NCBI GenBank assembly: GCA_030770535.1
Contig: JASVEC010000042.1
Span: forward strand, 124,001 to 188,000
From: Batkoa obscura
Lineage: Eukaryota; Entomophthoromycota; Entomophthoromycetes; Entomophthorales; Batkoaceae
Length of the DNA stretch: 64,000 nt
Reading direction: 5' to 3'
Below the pieces are notes generated by a model. That model was not told the DNA's origin. It made no database searches and saw nothing but the letters and a program-made list of their open reading frames with translations. Made by a program: the position numbers and the translations under genes. Below are positions 1 through 11,904 of the stretch, in pieces. Each line of letters starts with the position of its first letter. The stretch's first letter is position 1.

Positions 1-84
1 TAATTGATTAATTTTAAAAACAGATGGTTGATTAGAAAATTGATTGTAAACTTATTTTGTAATTTTTAATAAATTTATTGTATT

Positions 85-3000
85 CTAATTGGTACTAGCA
101 TAATATAAGAACCCTTTTCTAATAGTGGCATCGACTCCAGATTGAATTTGACTATCAACTTCTGTTTTCTCAGCATCATTTACTTTACCGTAAGATGCTA
201 AAAGGAACCCTTGTTCTTTAACGAATTGTATTAAAAGAGGCACTTTAATTAAAGGCGTAGCTTCAGCAATAATTCCTAATAAGTTATTTCGTTTAGCAAA
301 TTGTACTGCTGATTTGATACTATTAATTTCTCTAGCATCCTCTTCATTTGAAAAACCTGCTCCTGTAGATATAAATACAGCATCTATAATTTGTTAATAT
401 TATATATATAAATAAATAAATAGCATACAATTAGGTTGCTTCCAATTGAGAGCGTTACATATAGGTGGATAAAAAGATGAAAAGATGAAAGAGCGTTGAA
501 TTTTAGAACTATTGGCCATTTCATAAATCTGGTCTAATACTGTGTCAGTAAAGGTATTAATATCCGGCAAATGGATATCCTTCATGAAATGTGGATATTT
601 AATATCTAGACATAAACCTAAATCATGGGGTAGCATGCCCATGATTTCTCTTAAAGATAAATGCTGGTCATTTATGTTTTTAATCACTGTATCTCTATCC
701 ATTTCATTCAATTGATTTATAAACTCGTCGCTGTTACTAGTATTATTTGAGCTATTTTTAAATTGCTCAAAAGTCATTGTAAATGGTGAAATTTCTAATT
801 GCTGAATAGAAACAGTCCAGTCAGAATAAACAATCGGCACTGAATCCTTAGTTAGTTGGACTCCTAATTGAATATATTCTTGAGCTAAAGAAGAAGCGGT
901 AACTAAAGAAGCTATAGAACCATTAGTACCAATAAATGTTTCTTGTACCGGGGCTTTCCAATATGTTTGGATTTTACCACCAACTTCCAAATTTACGTTA
1001 TTGTATGGTTTGACTAAATTAAACGAAAAGTTGACTTCTCCAACAACCTTAAGATGTGAATCAAACAGTGGGATGCACATGGATTTACTTTCTTTATAAT
1101 TGAAATGAGAAGATAAAGCCACTCCTTTGCCTATCACCTTTGAACCAAAAGTAGGGAAAATACTAAACTCCAGGCTGAAGTTATCTAGACTATTTACCTC
1201 GAAGTTGATAGTTTCATGGTCTTCAGCTAAAGGTAAGATTACAGACTGCGATTCATTTATTATGTTATTTTCTACATGGTGTTGTTTTGGATTCATGATT
1301 AACTTTAGAGATGTTATTTTACTGTTACCATACAAATGAACTGCGGGCCTATTGCTTCCCCAACCAAGTTTAACTTGAACTAAGTACCTTTTATCCAAGT
1401 AATTATGACCGTAAATACGAAATGGTAACAGCGGTGGTGGTAACAAAAGAGAAGGTATTTCATCAAGGATTTCATTACCATTCGTGTGTTCTTCTATCGA
1501 GAACTCTTTTTGATTTTTTTCACCATTTATATTGGTATTAACTTGATTTGCCTGCATAGAGTTGGGACAGCCTGAGCTTAAGAGTAATTCAACGCACTCT
1601 GAATGGCCTTCATATGCAGCATAATAAACTGGGGTCAACCCACTTTCATCATAAACATCTTTGTTGCAACCAGCCTCTAGCAATATCTTTAAGCAAGATA
1701 GATGTCCATCAGAAGCAGCATAAAATAAAGGTGTCCAACCCTTGTCTGAGTCAATAGCATTCAAATCAGCTCCGTGCTCAGTTAACAGTAAACAAATCTC
1801 CTGATGGCCCTCACGACAAGCTAAATGTAGAGGGTGAAGCCCATTTTGATCGCCAATTAATAATGTTGACATATTTTTAATTTTGTTTAGTAAAAGTATT
1901 AGGATGTCTTTATGTCCATGTTGGCTGGCTAATGACAAAGCCTGATTCACGTCTTCTTTTAATTCTCCAATTTCGTTTAATAAAACTTCAACACAATCGG
2001 TAAAACCCCCAGAAACAGCATATAATAAGGCGGTAAAGCCTTCATGATCTAAAGGATGTGCATCTGCTCCAGAACTCAACAACAATTTCATAGAATTTAA
2101 ATTTCCATAAATAGAAGAATAATGTAAAGCAGATCTACCATAAATATCTACTAAGTTAAGGTCTGTTTGATGCTTAATAATTATAGGTATCAAATTTAAA
2201 TTCCCATTGATAGTAACTTCGTGTAAGCAACTTCTATAAGATATATCATCTACATAATTAAAGTTGATTAACTGTTTGTATTTTAACAAAATGGTGATTA
2301 TTTCCATTGAACTATTTTCTGAACAAGCTCTCCAAAATATACTAGACATATTAAATTCTTTATTAGTTTGTAAATGGCTTATATCATTGAGTTTTTCTTC
2401 AAGTAAACTAGGGATACCGCTTAATATTGCTTGGAATAATTCTTCTTCTAAATTATCAGTATTTTCATCATTATCTCCCTCTAATATTTCAATCTCATTT
2501 TCATCTTGTTGGTTTATGTTGTTGCTAGAGCTACCGTTCTCTATATAACTTTGGATTTCCATTAAATTAAAACTACAACTATCTGCTAAGTCGGCCATCA
2601 CTTCTTTGTTGAAACATTTTTGCACTTTTACTTGCCTTGATAAATAACTATCCTTCATTGATTGACGGTTTACTTTATCCCATTTTTTCAAAATCTTGCG
2701 GAATCCAGTACCATTGATCTCAACAAATTGCTATAGTAATCGTTTTTAATAAAAATCATTGAATTTCAGCATACAAATTACCTGCAATTTGTCTAAATCT
2801 TGTTGATACTTTATAAATGCCTCTTGTAAATTTTTCCATACACCTAATTGTTTAGAAAAATCCTTTTTGTTTGAAATCACCTTTTTTTTGTCTAATAAAC
2901 TTCGCAAACGTACTTGTAGTTCATTCTCTTTTTTCAAATAAAATGAATTTACCTAAGTAAATAGATATTAATTATTACTACTTCAAAGTATCAATAGTTT

Positions 3001-3266
3001 ACTTTTTCCAATTCTCTATCCAATCTAAAAAAAAAAGTAGCTGATTGGCTGCTCTTTTCTTCATCTTCAGTAATTTCACTGTTTAAGCTAGCAATAGTTA
3101 TTACACCATGACTTATTTGATTTGGTTTTCCGATGATTTTCTTCAAACCTTTATAATTCATATAATGGTGAGACCATTCGGGAAAGGCTTGGTCTTGAAT
3201 TTGCTTTCCGAACTAATAAAAATAAATAAATCAGCTTATAGGTAAAAGAAAGTGAACTACCTTCAT
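85..3266 (-). CDS. PHO81: PHO81/NUC-2-like SPX-ankyrin-GDPD phosphate-signalling regulator
   Basis: Five exons read 3266-3261, 3212-3003, 2952-2782, 2718-429 and 383-85. They sum to 992 codons (991 aa), with GT..AG introns of 45-65 nt. The N-terminal SPX domain (about residues 1-165) begins MKFGKQIQDQAFPEW and carries the lysine-rich inositol-pyrophosphate pocket (YKGLKKIIGK, then NGTGFRKILKKWDK). Ankyrin repeats follow (about 260-520, several LLLxxGAD units). A C-terminal glycerophosphodiesterase-like domain holds VQLTKDSVPIVY and ends with STGAGFSNEEDAREIN. The family's HRG catalytic motif reads TNG and the acidic pair is absent, so this domain is probably non-catalytic, as in known Pho81 proteins. 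In yeast and Neurospora the family inhibits the Pho80-Pho85 type cyclin-CDK when phosphate is low. The two-codon first exon is inferred from the SPX consensus start and a good donor. Confidence 0.93.
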
Positions 3267-3908
3267 TCTATCGAATATTTAGCTTTATTGAACCTTGATC
3301 CTTAATTATATTATCGAAAAAGCACTCAGGTTCAAATCTGAAAATTCAAATAATTCTAAAAGTTTCAAAATTTCACTTTATTATTATCACCTTGATATAG
3401 TATAACAAGTACTGCGTTCCTCTCAAAAAAGTTTTTACGACTTTTTGCTAACTTTATCTTTCCCATTTTAGTATAGTAATATGATTGATCTCTATTCCTT
3501 CACTAACGTTAAAGAACCTATCATCAAAAAATGTGGCTGTAAAGTGTAAATTTAATTGGCTAGCTTAAGTTATGATATTTTCGAAATTGTAATCACCATT
3601 GGTTAAAATTTATCAAGGTGAGATTACAAAAATAAATATAATTGGCTTCTAATTGAAAAAGCAAATAAAATCAAAGGAGCATGTGGCAATTTCTTGAGAT
3701 TATACAACTATTCTTATATGAATTTTATTTTTTTTCAAAAATGGTTACTGATTTAAAATTTTATTCATTTCTTAATAAAGGACTTTATCCTAACACTTTA
3801 AGCTTCTTGCATAGCTAAATTTCTCTCTATTTATGATTTAAATTTACGAATACATTGCTATAGTTTGATCTCAACTTTTTATTTTGTATATTTCACTTTG
3901 GTCATTAT

Positions 3909-4066
3909 AGATAGGTAGATTTATGCTGAGAGGGTTATGTGATTTTAAGAGAAATAAAAATCCAGACATAACAAACAAAAAATTTACTATTAAATATTAA
4001 CTGAGTTGTTAGTTTTATTTCTTCTAAAACCACATAACCTCTCCAGCATAAATCTACTTACCTATA
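3909..4066. mobile_element. Short MITE with ~48-bp terminal inverted repeats
   Basis: The left arm (from 3909, ataggtagatttatgctgag...) and the right arm (to 4066, ...gcataaatctacttacctat) are inverted copies over about 48 bp with few mismatches, leaving about 60 bp between them. There is no coding capacity. The structure fits a non-autonomous DNA transposon. Its ends do not visibly match the neighbouring mariner-type gene, so the partner transposase is unknown. Confidence 0.7.
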
Positions 4067-4353
4067 CCTAAACTTTATCCTTTCATTCATCCACTATTAG
4101 TTGAGACAAAGCGCTATCAACTTTAAAAATTTAGTAGATTTTCAAGGATTTATAAATTAATTAAATTAAAATGTTAGGGAATATCTTTTCATCTACTACC
4201 ATTACCCTTTTTCTCTACTATTTTAAGATTTAGAGATTAACTAACCCAACTATTCAAGTTTGAATATGTCCTGACAAATGATGGATTTTATAGCCAATTA
4301 TTTGTTCCATCATACTGATTTGCGACTTATTTAATTTTTATTTTAAAATGAAC

Positions 4354-4479
4354 AGCTAGCTAGTATACATCCAAACTTGAGCAGCATACTAACTGATTGT
4401 TTTTTTTTGCTGTTTTTAATTTTAAAATCAATCAGTTGGCGAAAACATCTCCGCTATTTGAAAATGGCTAGCCAGCATT
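4354..4479. repeat. Imperfect palindrome, possible degenerate MITE
   Basis: An arm starting agctagctag and ending actgattg is mirrored after a T-rich spacer by caatcagt...ggctagccagc. The inner and outer 8-10 bp pair well and the middle is poorly matched. It may be a heavily mutated foldback element. Confidence is low. Confidence 0.35.
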
Positions 4480-4672
4480 TCAATAAATATCAACTCAATA
4501 AAAATGAGTCATCAAAGGAATTGTGGATTTCGTAAAAAATGTAGCATAAGAATATAAAGTTAATAATGCCTATTATTTATTTAAACTAAAATACATTGAA
4601 TTTACTATCCTTATTGAAATATTTAGTTATGACTCGGAAATTTTTTAATAGCTCCAGTAAGTTATTTTTAGT

Positions 4673-6079
4673 TTACTTCATCATCAAGATTACTGTCAGT
4701 TTTATATCTGGACTTAAAATCACCCCAGTAAACTCCTTACGCTGAATACAGGCTGGATAGTATTTCAAAGTTTTATTTTCATATTGTTTGTATCGATCCA
4801 TTAAAGTAGCATTGTTTACGACCTTTTCAACGTTTTCAACTAATGTATCTAACTTGTTATTTTCATTTTTTATAATCTCTGTTTTTATAATTTTCCAAAA
4901 ACGCTCCATTGGGTTAAGAAATAAAGAGTAAGCTGGTAATTTTATATATTCAATCCCTTTTTTGTTTATGCTATCTTTGATTTCGTCTGATAAGTTATAA
5001 ATTGAAGTATTCCCCATAATAAAAACCGCTTTGGAATTAGGTTCGAATATGTCTATAAGATTAGTTAAAAAATTATGAAATTTTTCACTGTTATATCCAT
5101 TTTTCCTCAATCCCACTATATTATCAAGCTCGTAGTGTATCACACCTCGTTTACTACTAATTGCTGTTACTAGAGTCAATGAAGTTAAATATTTACCATG
5201 TGTAGTTTTATAAGCTACAGTAGTATCTTCCAAAATCCCAAATTTTCGGACTAAATCTAAATTAAAAAACAACTTGTCAACCCAAATTTTTTCAAAATCT
5301 GCGTATTTATCCATAGCATTTGCAAATTCAAAACGTTGTTCAATAATATCTTGAGTATTCCACTTCTTTGGGATTAGCTTAGTTTCTTTCCAAACTGTAT
5401 CTAAGTTTTTCAAAATGGTAGAAATAATATTTACTTTTAAGTCACCAAAATTATTATCATATAAATGCTGGTGGATTTTTTTATAACTTGAGCTACTACT
5501 ATTTTCGACAAAAATACCGGCTTCAACTACCATATCATTATTAATTATTTTGTTTACAGGAGGAGGACGTGATCCTTTAGCGATACCCTGCACATTAAGT
5601 GCCCTATTTAAAGTCGATTTGTTAAGACTATAAAGTTTACACGCTTCTATTTGAGTCATTTCACATTGAGTAACTTTTTCAACTGCTATTTTTAATGTTT
5701 CTCGATCAACTTTTTGTCTCTTAGCTGATTTACTACTTGAGCTTTTAACTAGTTTACTACTTGAGCTTTTGGCTGATTTATTACTTGGACTTTCAACTTG
5801 TTCTCCCATTTCTTCTTTACTAACAACAACATCTAGCTTATTTTGCTCCTCTTTAAGTCGACCATTTAAAAGTCTATACTCGATTTCTTCTTCAGTCGTT
5901 TTATTAAGTAAATATTCATATACGCCGTAAAGTTGGTTTGCTTTATCGAGCATTTCTTTATACTTAACGTAAAATATATCAGTTTCTTTTTTATTTTCGG
6001 CGATTTTCCTCTCATACTCTTGCATGTTAGCTTTTATTTGCTGCACTGATTCTTCCAAGATTTTACGTTCAGGAGTCAT
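4673..6079 (-). CDS. Tc1/mariner-type transposase, intact frame but second catalytic Asp lost
   Basis: One open frame of 468 aa. Residues 1-100 look like a coiled coil rich in Glu and Lys. A Ser/Lys-rich repeat follows (SAKSSSSK, VKSSSSKSAK), then a helix-turn-helix (about 140-180, TQIEACKLYSLNKSTLNRAL). The RNase-H fold catalytic core has its first Asp in WVDKLFFNL and the final Glu in FLNPMERFW. The family motif of the second Asp (normally a DNxSxH-like string) reads MGNTSIYN. The GGG Gly codon at 5012-5014 replaces Asp, 35 residues before the Glu, so the spacing is DD35E. Two prolines of the usual PPYSP block are also changed. The product is probably catalytically dead although the frame is open. 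Clear terminal inverted repeats were not found. Confidence 0.85.
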   Translation of the reverse strand: MTPERKILEESVQQIKANMQEYERKIAENKKETDIFYVKYKEMLDKANQLYGVYEYLLNKTTEEEIEYRLLNGRLKEEQNKLDVVVSKEEMGEQVESPSNKSAKSSSSKLVKSSSSKSAKRQKVDRETLKIAVEKVTQCEMTQIEACKLYSLNKSTLNRALNVQGIAKGSRPPPVNKIINNDMVVEAGIFVENSSSSSYKKIHQHLYDNNFGDLKVNIISTILKNLDTVWKETKLIPKKWNTQDIIEQRFEFANAMDKYADFEKIWVDKLFFNLDLVRKFGILEDTTVAYKTTHGKYLTSLTLVTAISSKRGVIHYELDNIVGLRKNGYNSEKFHNFLTNLIDIFEPNSKAVFIMGNTSIYNLSDEIKDSINKKGIEYIKLPAYSLFLNPMERFWKIIKTEIIKNENNKLDTLVENVEKVVNNATLMDRYKQYENKTLKYYPACIQRKEFTGVILSPDIKLTVILMMK

Positions 6080-6917
6080 TGAAATTTAAAATCATAAAAA
6101 TTAAATTACCAGCTTGAATAAAAATTAACTGATAAATATTACGTAATTCTATGATGAAACTTCCAACAAGTTTACAGAATTTGTTAAACATAACTTTTTT
6201 TTCCCCAAAAAAGATCCAAGCTGCAACTTTGACTATTTAGGGCAAAAACTAATTTTTGAATTCAACAGCTGTTGACGTTAAATAGCTTATATTAAAATAT
6301 CTCAACCAATAAATTAGCTTTCAAAAATAAGGGATAATTACTAGTAACTTCAATTTTTCCCAACGTTTAATATTTTATAACATTTATATAACTATTTTTT
6401 TTACCTAAAGCTTGGTCTTTTAATTAAAATATGTAAATATACACTATAATGTTTGATGCCTTAGCCTTGTAATAGTTTTAATACATTATCTAAATCATTG
6501 AAATTTAAACTTTATTAGCATTTAATCAGTTTTCAAGGATTGATTTCATTGGCTAAACACCTTTGGTATGGCAGTAATGAAATTCAGCTAAAAAAACTAG
6601 TAACTCTACCTACCTGTGTAAGCGAATGAGTTATATGGTTAAACTAGACCAAGGTAAGCTAAATAAATGGTATAGAGTTGTATTTAAATTGAGCTATGCT
6701 ATGCTTACTTTTATAAGTAATCGTCGTATTTGTTGATAAATAGCTTTCTACATTACATTACATTACACTGGATAAAAATTTCAATTTTAAACAACCTACT
6801 ATAATAAGAACATAAAAAATAGGCCAATCAAAGAACCGTTATTATGGGAGAGATTGATTACAAAGGGATAAAACTAAAGGATCAAGAAAAATGTGTCCTT
6901 TATTTTATAAACAAAAA
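6080..6917. other. Gene-free stretch upstream of MCM5
   Basis: AT-rich, with no exon recognised. It contains a small ttaca/cattacattac pentamer run near 6751-6770. The MCM5 promoter must lie in its 3' part. An upstream in-frame ATG at 6891 is discussed under MCM5. Confidence 0.5.
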
Positions 6918-9235
6918 ATGTCTGCATTAGGATGGGATAAAAATCAAATCTTTAGTACTTCAACTAAACAAAATGGCGATTACAGTGAGAATGACTCAGA
7001 TGCTTTAAAAATTGAACAAAAATTTTTAAATTTTATTGAAGGCTTTAGGCAAGATAATCTTTATGTTTATAGGTAATTTAATGTTTTTAATATTAATATT
7101 TGACTTAATTTTCATATGTCTAAATAGAGACCAATTAGTAAGCAATATCAAAATGAGATATTTCGGCCTTAATGTCTACATAACTGATATTATTAGCCAC
7201 AATGATAAACTTGCACAAGAAATGCAAGATGATCCTAATGAGTATTTAAAATGTTTTGAGGCAGCAGTAACTGAAGCTGCAAAAAAATTAAAAATAAATG
7301 AAGAGTATTCAGATGAAATTGACTTGCCTGTTAGAGTACCGCAATTTCAAGTTGTGTTAAAAAGTACTAGCACCATGCAATATATTAGAGATCTTAATGC
7401 AAACACTATTGGTAAATTAGTTAAGATAACTGGTATTGTAATTTCAGCATCATCTTTAAGCTCAAAAGCAACTAGTTTATTTATCAGATGTAAATCCTGT
7501 GGCCATAGTAAGCGCTTACCAGTTAGAGCAGGTATTTCCGGCGTTCAGATACCACGTAAGTGCGACAATGAAGCCAAAGAAGCTAATCAAGAAGCATGTC
7601 CTTTAGATCCTTTTACAATTGACCATGACAGATCTTTATTTGTGGACCAGCAAACCTTAAAATTACAAGAAGCTCCTGACATGGTCCCAGTTGGTGAACT
7701 TCCAAAATATTTATTATTATCAGCTGACAGATGTTTAGTAAATCAAGTTGTTCCTGGTACAAGAGCCACAGTTATCGGTATTCATTCCGCATTTGATTCT
7801 TTTTCAAAAAACAATAACGGCAAGCAGTCGGCCACCCGTACCCCTTACTTGCGTTTAGTTGGTTTGAGTACCGATATAAAAGGATTAAATCGCGGTGTAA
7901 TTAGCTTTACTGATGAAGAAATCAGCAGTATGGAAGAAATATCACGCGAGCGCAATCTTTATGAAAAGCTTGCTAAATCTATCGCTCCTTCTATTTATGG
8001 GTCAGAAGACATCAAGAAAGCAATTGCATGTTTGTTATTTGGAGGCTCTTTAAAAAGGTTGCCCGATGGCATGCGTTTACGTGGTGATATTAATGTACTC
8101 ATGTTAGGTGATCCATCGACTGCCAAATCTCAGTTATTGAAATTTACAGAAAGGGTAGCACCCATTTCAGTTTATACTTCTGGTAAAGGTTCTTCTGCTG
8201 CAGGTTTAACAGCTTCTGTAGTAAGGGACCCTAGTACAAGAGAATTTTATTTGGAAGGTGGAGCTATGGTCTTAGCTGATGGCGGTGTAGTATGTATTGA
8301 TGAGTTCGATAAAATGAGAGATGAAGATAGAGTTGCTATTCATGAGGCTATGGAACAACAAACCATTTCCATAGCTAAGGCAGGTATTACTACTATGCTT
8401 AATTCGCGTACCTCAGTATTAGCAGCGGCAAACCCAATTTATGGCAGATACGATGATTTAAGGACACCAGGAGAAAATATTGACTTCCAAACAACCATTT
8501 TATCAAGATTTGATATGATTTTTATCGTTAGAGACCTTTTAGATAGGGAAAGGGATATTACCATCGCTAAGCATGTGATGAACATTCATCTTAACAAAAG
8601 TATTAAAGAAAATAACCAAGATGGCGATGTTTTTGATATCAATAAGATGAAGAGATATATCGCTTTTGCTAAAACCAGATGCTCTCCAAGGCTTTCTCCA
8701 GAAGCAGCAGATGCATTGGCTACAAATTTTGTAGAGCTTAGAAGCACAGTATCAAAGCATGAAGCTGAATTAGAGCAGCGTTCACCTATTCCAATAACTA
8801 TACGGTAATATATTTATTCAATTAAAGTGATTAATTAATTTATTTATTTTTAGTCAATTGGAAGCTATTGTAAGAATTTCTGAATCATTAGCTAAAATGA
8901 CTTTATCACCATTAGCAACAGTAGATCACGTCAAAGAAGCAGTAAGATTATTCCAAGCATCCACAATGCAAGCAATTGGAGGGGATGTAGAGGCTAATAG
9001 TTACCAAGGTCTTGGTAGAAAGGACGTATTGGAACAAATGCAGAAAATTGATAGAGAAATTCGAATGATAGTACCATTAGGAAACACCACTTCGGTCCAA
9101 AAACTTAAGAATGAAATTGGTTCTATAGGCGAATATAGTGATATTGTAATTGATAGAACCATAAACAACCTTGTAAGACAAGAGGTTTTGCAATTCCGTA
9201 ACTTTAGAAAAACCGTTTTCCGTGCAAAGCCTTAA
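6918..9235 (+). CDS. MCM5: DNA replication licensing helicase subunit MCM5
   Basis: Three exons, 6918-7072, 7128-8804 and 8854-9235, give 738 codons (737 aa), the usual MCM5 length. MCM5 is part of the MCM2-7 hexamer that unwinds origins. The frame shows the N-terminal zinc motif (CKSCG near residue 175, with later Cys pairs in KCDNEA and ACPLD), Walker A GDPSTAKSQLLKF, Walker B VCIDEFDKM, the arginine finger LSRFD and a C-terminal winged-helix region. The start was placed at 6918 (MSALGWDK) because homologues begin with a short MSG-W-D type leader. An in-frame ATG nine codons upstream at 6891 is possible. Both introns are 45-60 nt with GT..AG ends. Confidence 0.96.
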
Positions 9236-9369
9236 ATGACATATTTTATTGAACACAACTATATTAGTTAACTATTAGCCATCCTATTTAAAATTCAATT
9301 TAACCAATAAAATGTGGCTTCACCAAATTTAAATAATTTATTTTTTAAATTTTTAATTCTCTTTTTAAA

Positions 9370-9977
9370 ATGAGTGAAAATACTAATAAAGACCAAAAAG
9401 ATAACAATAATGATAATAATAAGAGTGAAGTAAATGTATTCGACCAGTTAAAGGTAAGCTAAGCTATTGTTAAATATAACAATATATCATTTTGACATTA
9501 AGTCTTTAAATTTATTTATTAAGACATATTAAAGCCTTATTAGTTTATTTTTTAATAATATAGGAAATTAAACTTTCAGACTTTAAAAATATATTTCAAA
9601 TACCATGTACAAGGACAGGTCTATTATATGGAGTAGGAGGTGGTATGAGTTTAGGTTTATTACATTTTATGATTAGTTGGAAACGTAAAGGAGCAATATT
9701 AAAGGAGTTTATAAATTCTAAAACAGTAATGGCATCATGTCATAGAGCGGTTGGTGGCTTTGCGTTTGTATCAATCCTTTCATGGTATTTATGATATAAG
9801 TTTATATAGATAAAATATTAAGTTTATAGGGAAAAATGTAAGTATGATAGGAAAGTTGCAGCTCAAAAAGTTCAATTGGTTGCTGAACAATTCAAAAGAA
9901 TGGAAAAGAAAAGAGCAGAAAAAGAAAACGAAAATGAAGAGAAAAACGTCGACTCTACGAAAAATACCAATACATAA
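9370..9977 (+). CDS. COX20: Cytochrome c oxidase assembly protein COX20
   Basis: Exons 9370-9453, 9564-9784 and 9830-9977 give 151 codons (150 aa). The product matches the COX20/FAM36A pattern: IPCTRTGLLYGVGGGMSLG (first membrane segment), a short loop, HRAVGGFAFVSILSW (second membrane segment), EKCKYDR, then a charged coiled-coil tail. COX20 is an inner mitochondrial membrane chaperone for the copper-site subunit Cox2. The N-terminus is Asn/Asp/Lys-rich low complexity. The gene starts 135 bp after the MCM5 stop on the same strand. Confidence 0.85.
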
Positions 9978-10412
9978 TATATATGTATATTGTTAACATT
10001 AATAATAAAAAATATAAACTAGAACAAAGTTTTTGAGATGAATTTTATTTAGAGTTTGAAATTAACCAAACATAGATAAATATTGAATAACTTTATAATA
10101 TACTTTATTAAATAATGTTTTAATATAATTTCTCATTGGTATCTATATTAATATACATCAAGATATATTTTATTTTTATATACCTAATATTTACTAGAAT
10201 GCTTTAGGACATTAAATTTATTTGCTAGACAAAAAGTTAACTAATGAAATTTATTAATTGTAGAGTCTTAAGCCATTTGATTTGCAGAAAAATTAAATTA
10301 GGTAAAATCTTAAGATTTAATTATGTTCAAGTAAAACTAAAGAATTGTCGGGACACGAAATATCTCCCTCTTTGAAGAAACTGTTAAACTAGCAGCTAAA
10401 GGATTAATAAAA
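9978..10412. other. Intergenic, COX20 to RPL27
   Basis: 435 bp of AT-rich DNA. I see no exon or repeat. It must contain the COX20 3' end and the RPL27 promoter. Confidence 0.5.
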
Positions 10413-11230
10413 ATGAAGTTTCTTAAACCAGGAAAGGTATGGAGGAAAAACAAAAGACAATCAATATAAAATAACAATATATAAAACTGAAGAAATAAAG
10501 TCGAAACTTATTAAAAAAATAATCAAAAAGGAAATTGGAACTAAAATTAATCAACTAGGTCGCCATTGTTCTCAAAGGACGTTATGCCGGTAAGAAAGTT
10601 GTTATTGTAAAAAATACCATATGAACTATTCACAAAAGCTAAAAGCTGAATTTGAAACTCAAAATTTAATGCATCCAACTTATAATTCCGGGTAATTATT
10701 TGATGGATGCATTTCATTTATTTTTTTATTTATTATTATTTATTTATTTGGAATTGCGAGTTCCATATGACTACGATTTTTTTATTTTTTTATATAAACA
10801 CATAACGACGATGGAACTAAAGAACATCCTTACGGTCACGCCGTTGTTGCTGGAGTTGAAAGAACCCCACTCACCGTTACCAAATATATGAGCGAAAAGA
10901 AGATCGCCAGACGTACCCGTGTCAAAGCTTTTGTTAAAGTTGTTAACTACAACCACATTATGCCAACTCGGTAAAAAAAAAAAAGAGTATAATTTTAACT
11001 TTCACTAATACCTTATAGTTATGGACTTGAATTTGATAACCTTAAGAAGCTTGTTAACGCTGATGCTATTGCTGAACCAACCAAGCGTAAGGAATCTAAG
11101 AAAGCCGTTCAAAAAGCTTTCCAAGAACGGTAAGTCGTTTGCTAAGCTATTATAATTATACATGTTTAAATCTTTATATAGTTTCAAGAGTGGTAAAAAC
11201 AAGTGGTTCTTCACCAAGCTTCGTTTCTAA
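10413..11230 (+). CDS. RPL27: Large-subunit ribosomal protein L27 (eL27) with one non-GT-AG interruption
   Basis: Exons 10413-10436, 10559-10613, 10802-10970, 11019-11129 and 11182-11230 total 408 nt, i.e. 135 aa; yeast eL27 has 136. The protein reads MKFLKPGK, then [51 protein letters not shown] and ends [12 protein letters not shown]. Introns 1, 3 and 4 are ordinary GT..AG. The second interruption is not: no AG exists in the usable frame before the NDDGT exon, and stops block read-through. Removing 10614-10801 (AT..AC ends) joins GTA AAA A to AT AAC GAC and restores the conserved VKN-x-DDGT block exactly. The gene is highly conserved, so a working product is expected. Confidence 0.93.
10614..10801 (+). 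other. 188-bp non-canonical AT-AC intron or ATA-flanked insertion inside RPL27
   Basis: The segment begins ataccatatg and ends tataaacac. It is flanked by a 3-bp repeat ATA, so the exact cut can slide by up to three bases, but none of the placements gives GT..AG. The 5' end differs from the U12 consensus ATATCCTT, and no clear U12 branch point (TCCTTAAC) is seen. A T-rich tract fills the 3' half. No terminal inverted repeats are visible. Confidence 0.7.
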
Positions 11231-11904
11231 ACTATTAATAACTTATTAAAAGAAGCTAATTAAAATTAAAATGTTATTTATAGACATTATATTGGAATTT
11301 GAAGTTTAATTAGATGTCATAAATGAGATACAAAATTTTGCAAAATTTATACTAATGTGTTAATCAATTCAAGAAAACAAACGAAAAGAAAATGAACACG
11401 GAATTAATGCAGATTTTTAATATTTGAAAAAGTGTATAATAATAGTTGTGAGCAATATTTCAATAGAATTTCACCAAAGTTAATATAGTAATTCTTTACT
11501 ACGATGTTTTCTAAAATAATGATTTACTATATACGACTTACATAATAGGTAGGTAGTTAAAATGGTAACTATTACTATTTTATATTCAAAGAGAGATATA
11601 AGAATTACCCGATTACTCTAATCTATATTTCCCAAGCCTTATCTGTAGATGTAAATATCAATAAATATTTCAAATTATTTTGTAAGTTTTAATTTGCTTT
11701 TGTTATAATTAATAAAAATAACCATATAAGCTATATATTTAATAGTTTGTTGGTGAATCATTAAACTTTTAAGATAGTTTAAGACCCCAAGCATTTTATT
11801 TTGAGAGATTAAAAAAATTATTAAATTCCTATACTTTTTTATTGATTTACTAATAAGTTAAATTATAGCTTATATATATTATGAAATATTATTCTATTAA
11901 ACAT

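Larger units (their letters stand above)
3267..4672. other. Gene-free stretch with two inverted-repeat structures
   Basis: This 1.4-kb AT-rich stretch lies upstream of the PHO81-like gene and beyond the 3' end of the transposase gene. No convincing exon is visible on either strand. It holds the MITE at 3909-4066 and an imperfect palindrome at 4354-4479, listed separately. Confidence 0.6.

Noticed and set aside
4354-6300. Terminal inverted repeats bounding the mariner-type gene
   Set aside because: I compared both flanks by eye and found no convincing matching ends, so the element's limits are left undefined.
10614-10801. Treating the RPL27 interruption as read-through coding sequence
   Set aside because: In the frame needed for NDDGT the segment contains several stops, and read-through would insert ~60 residues into a very conserved protein.
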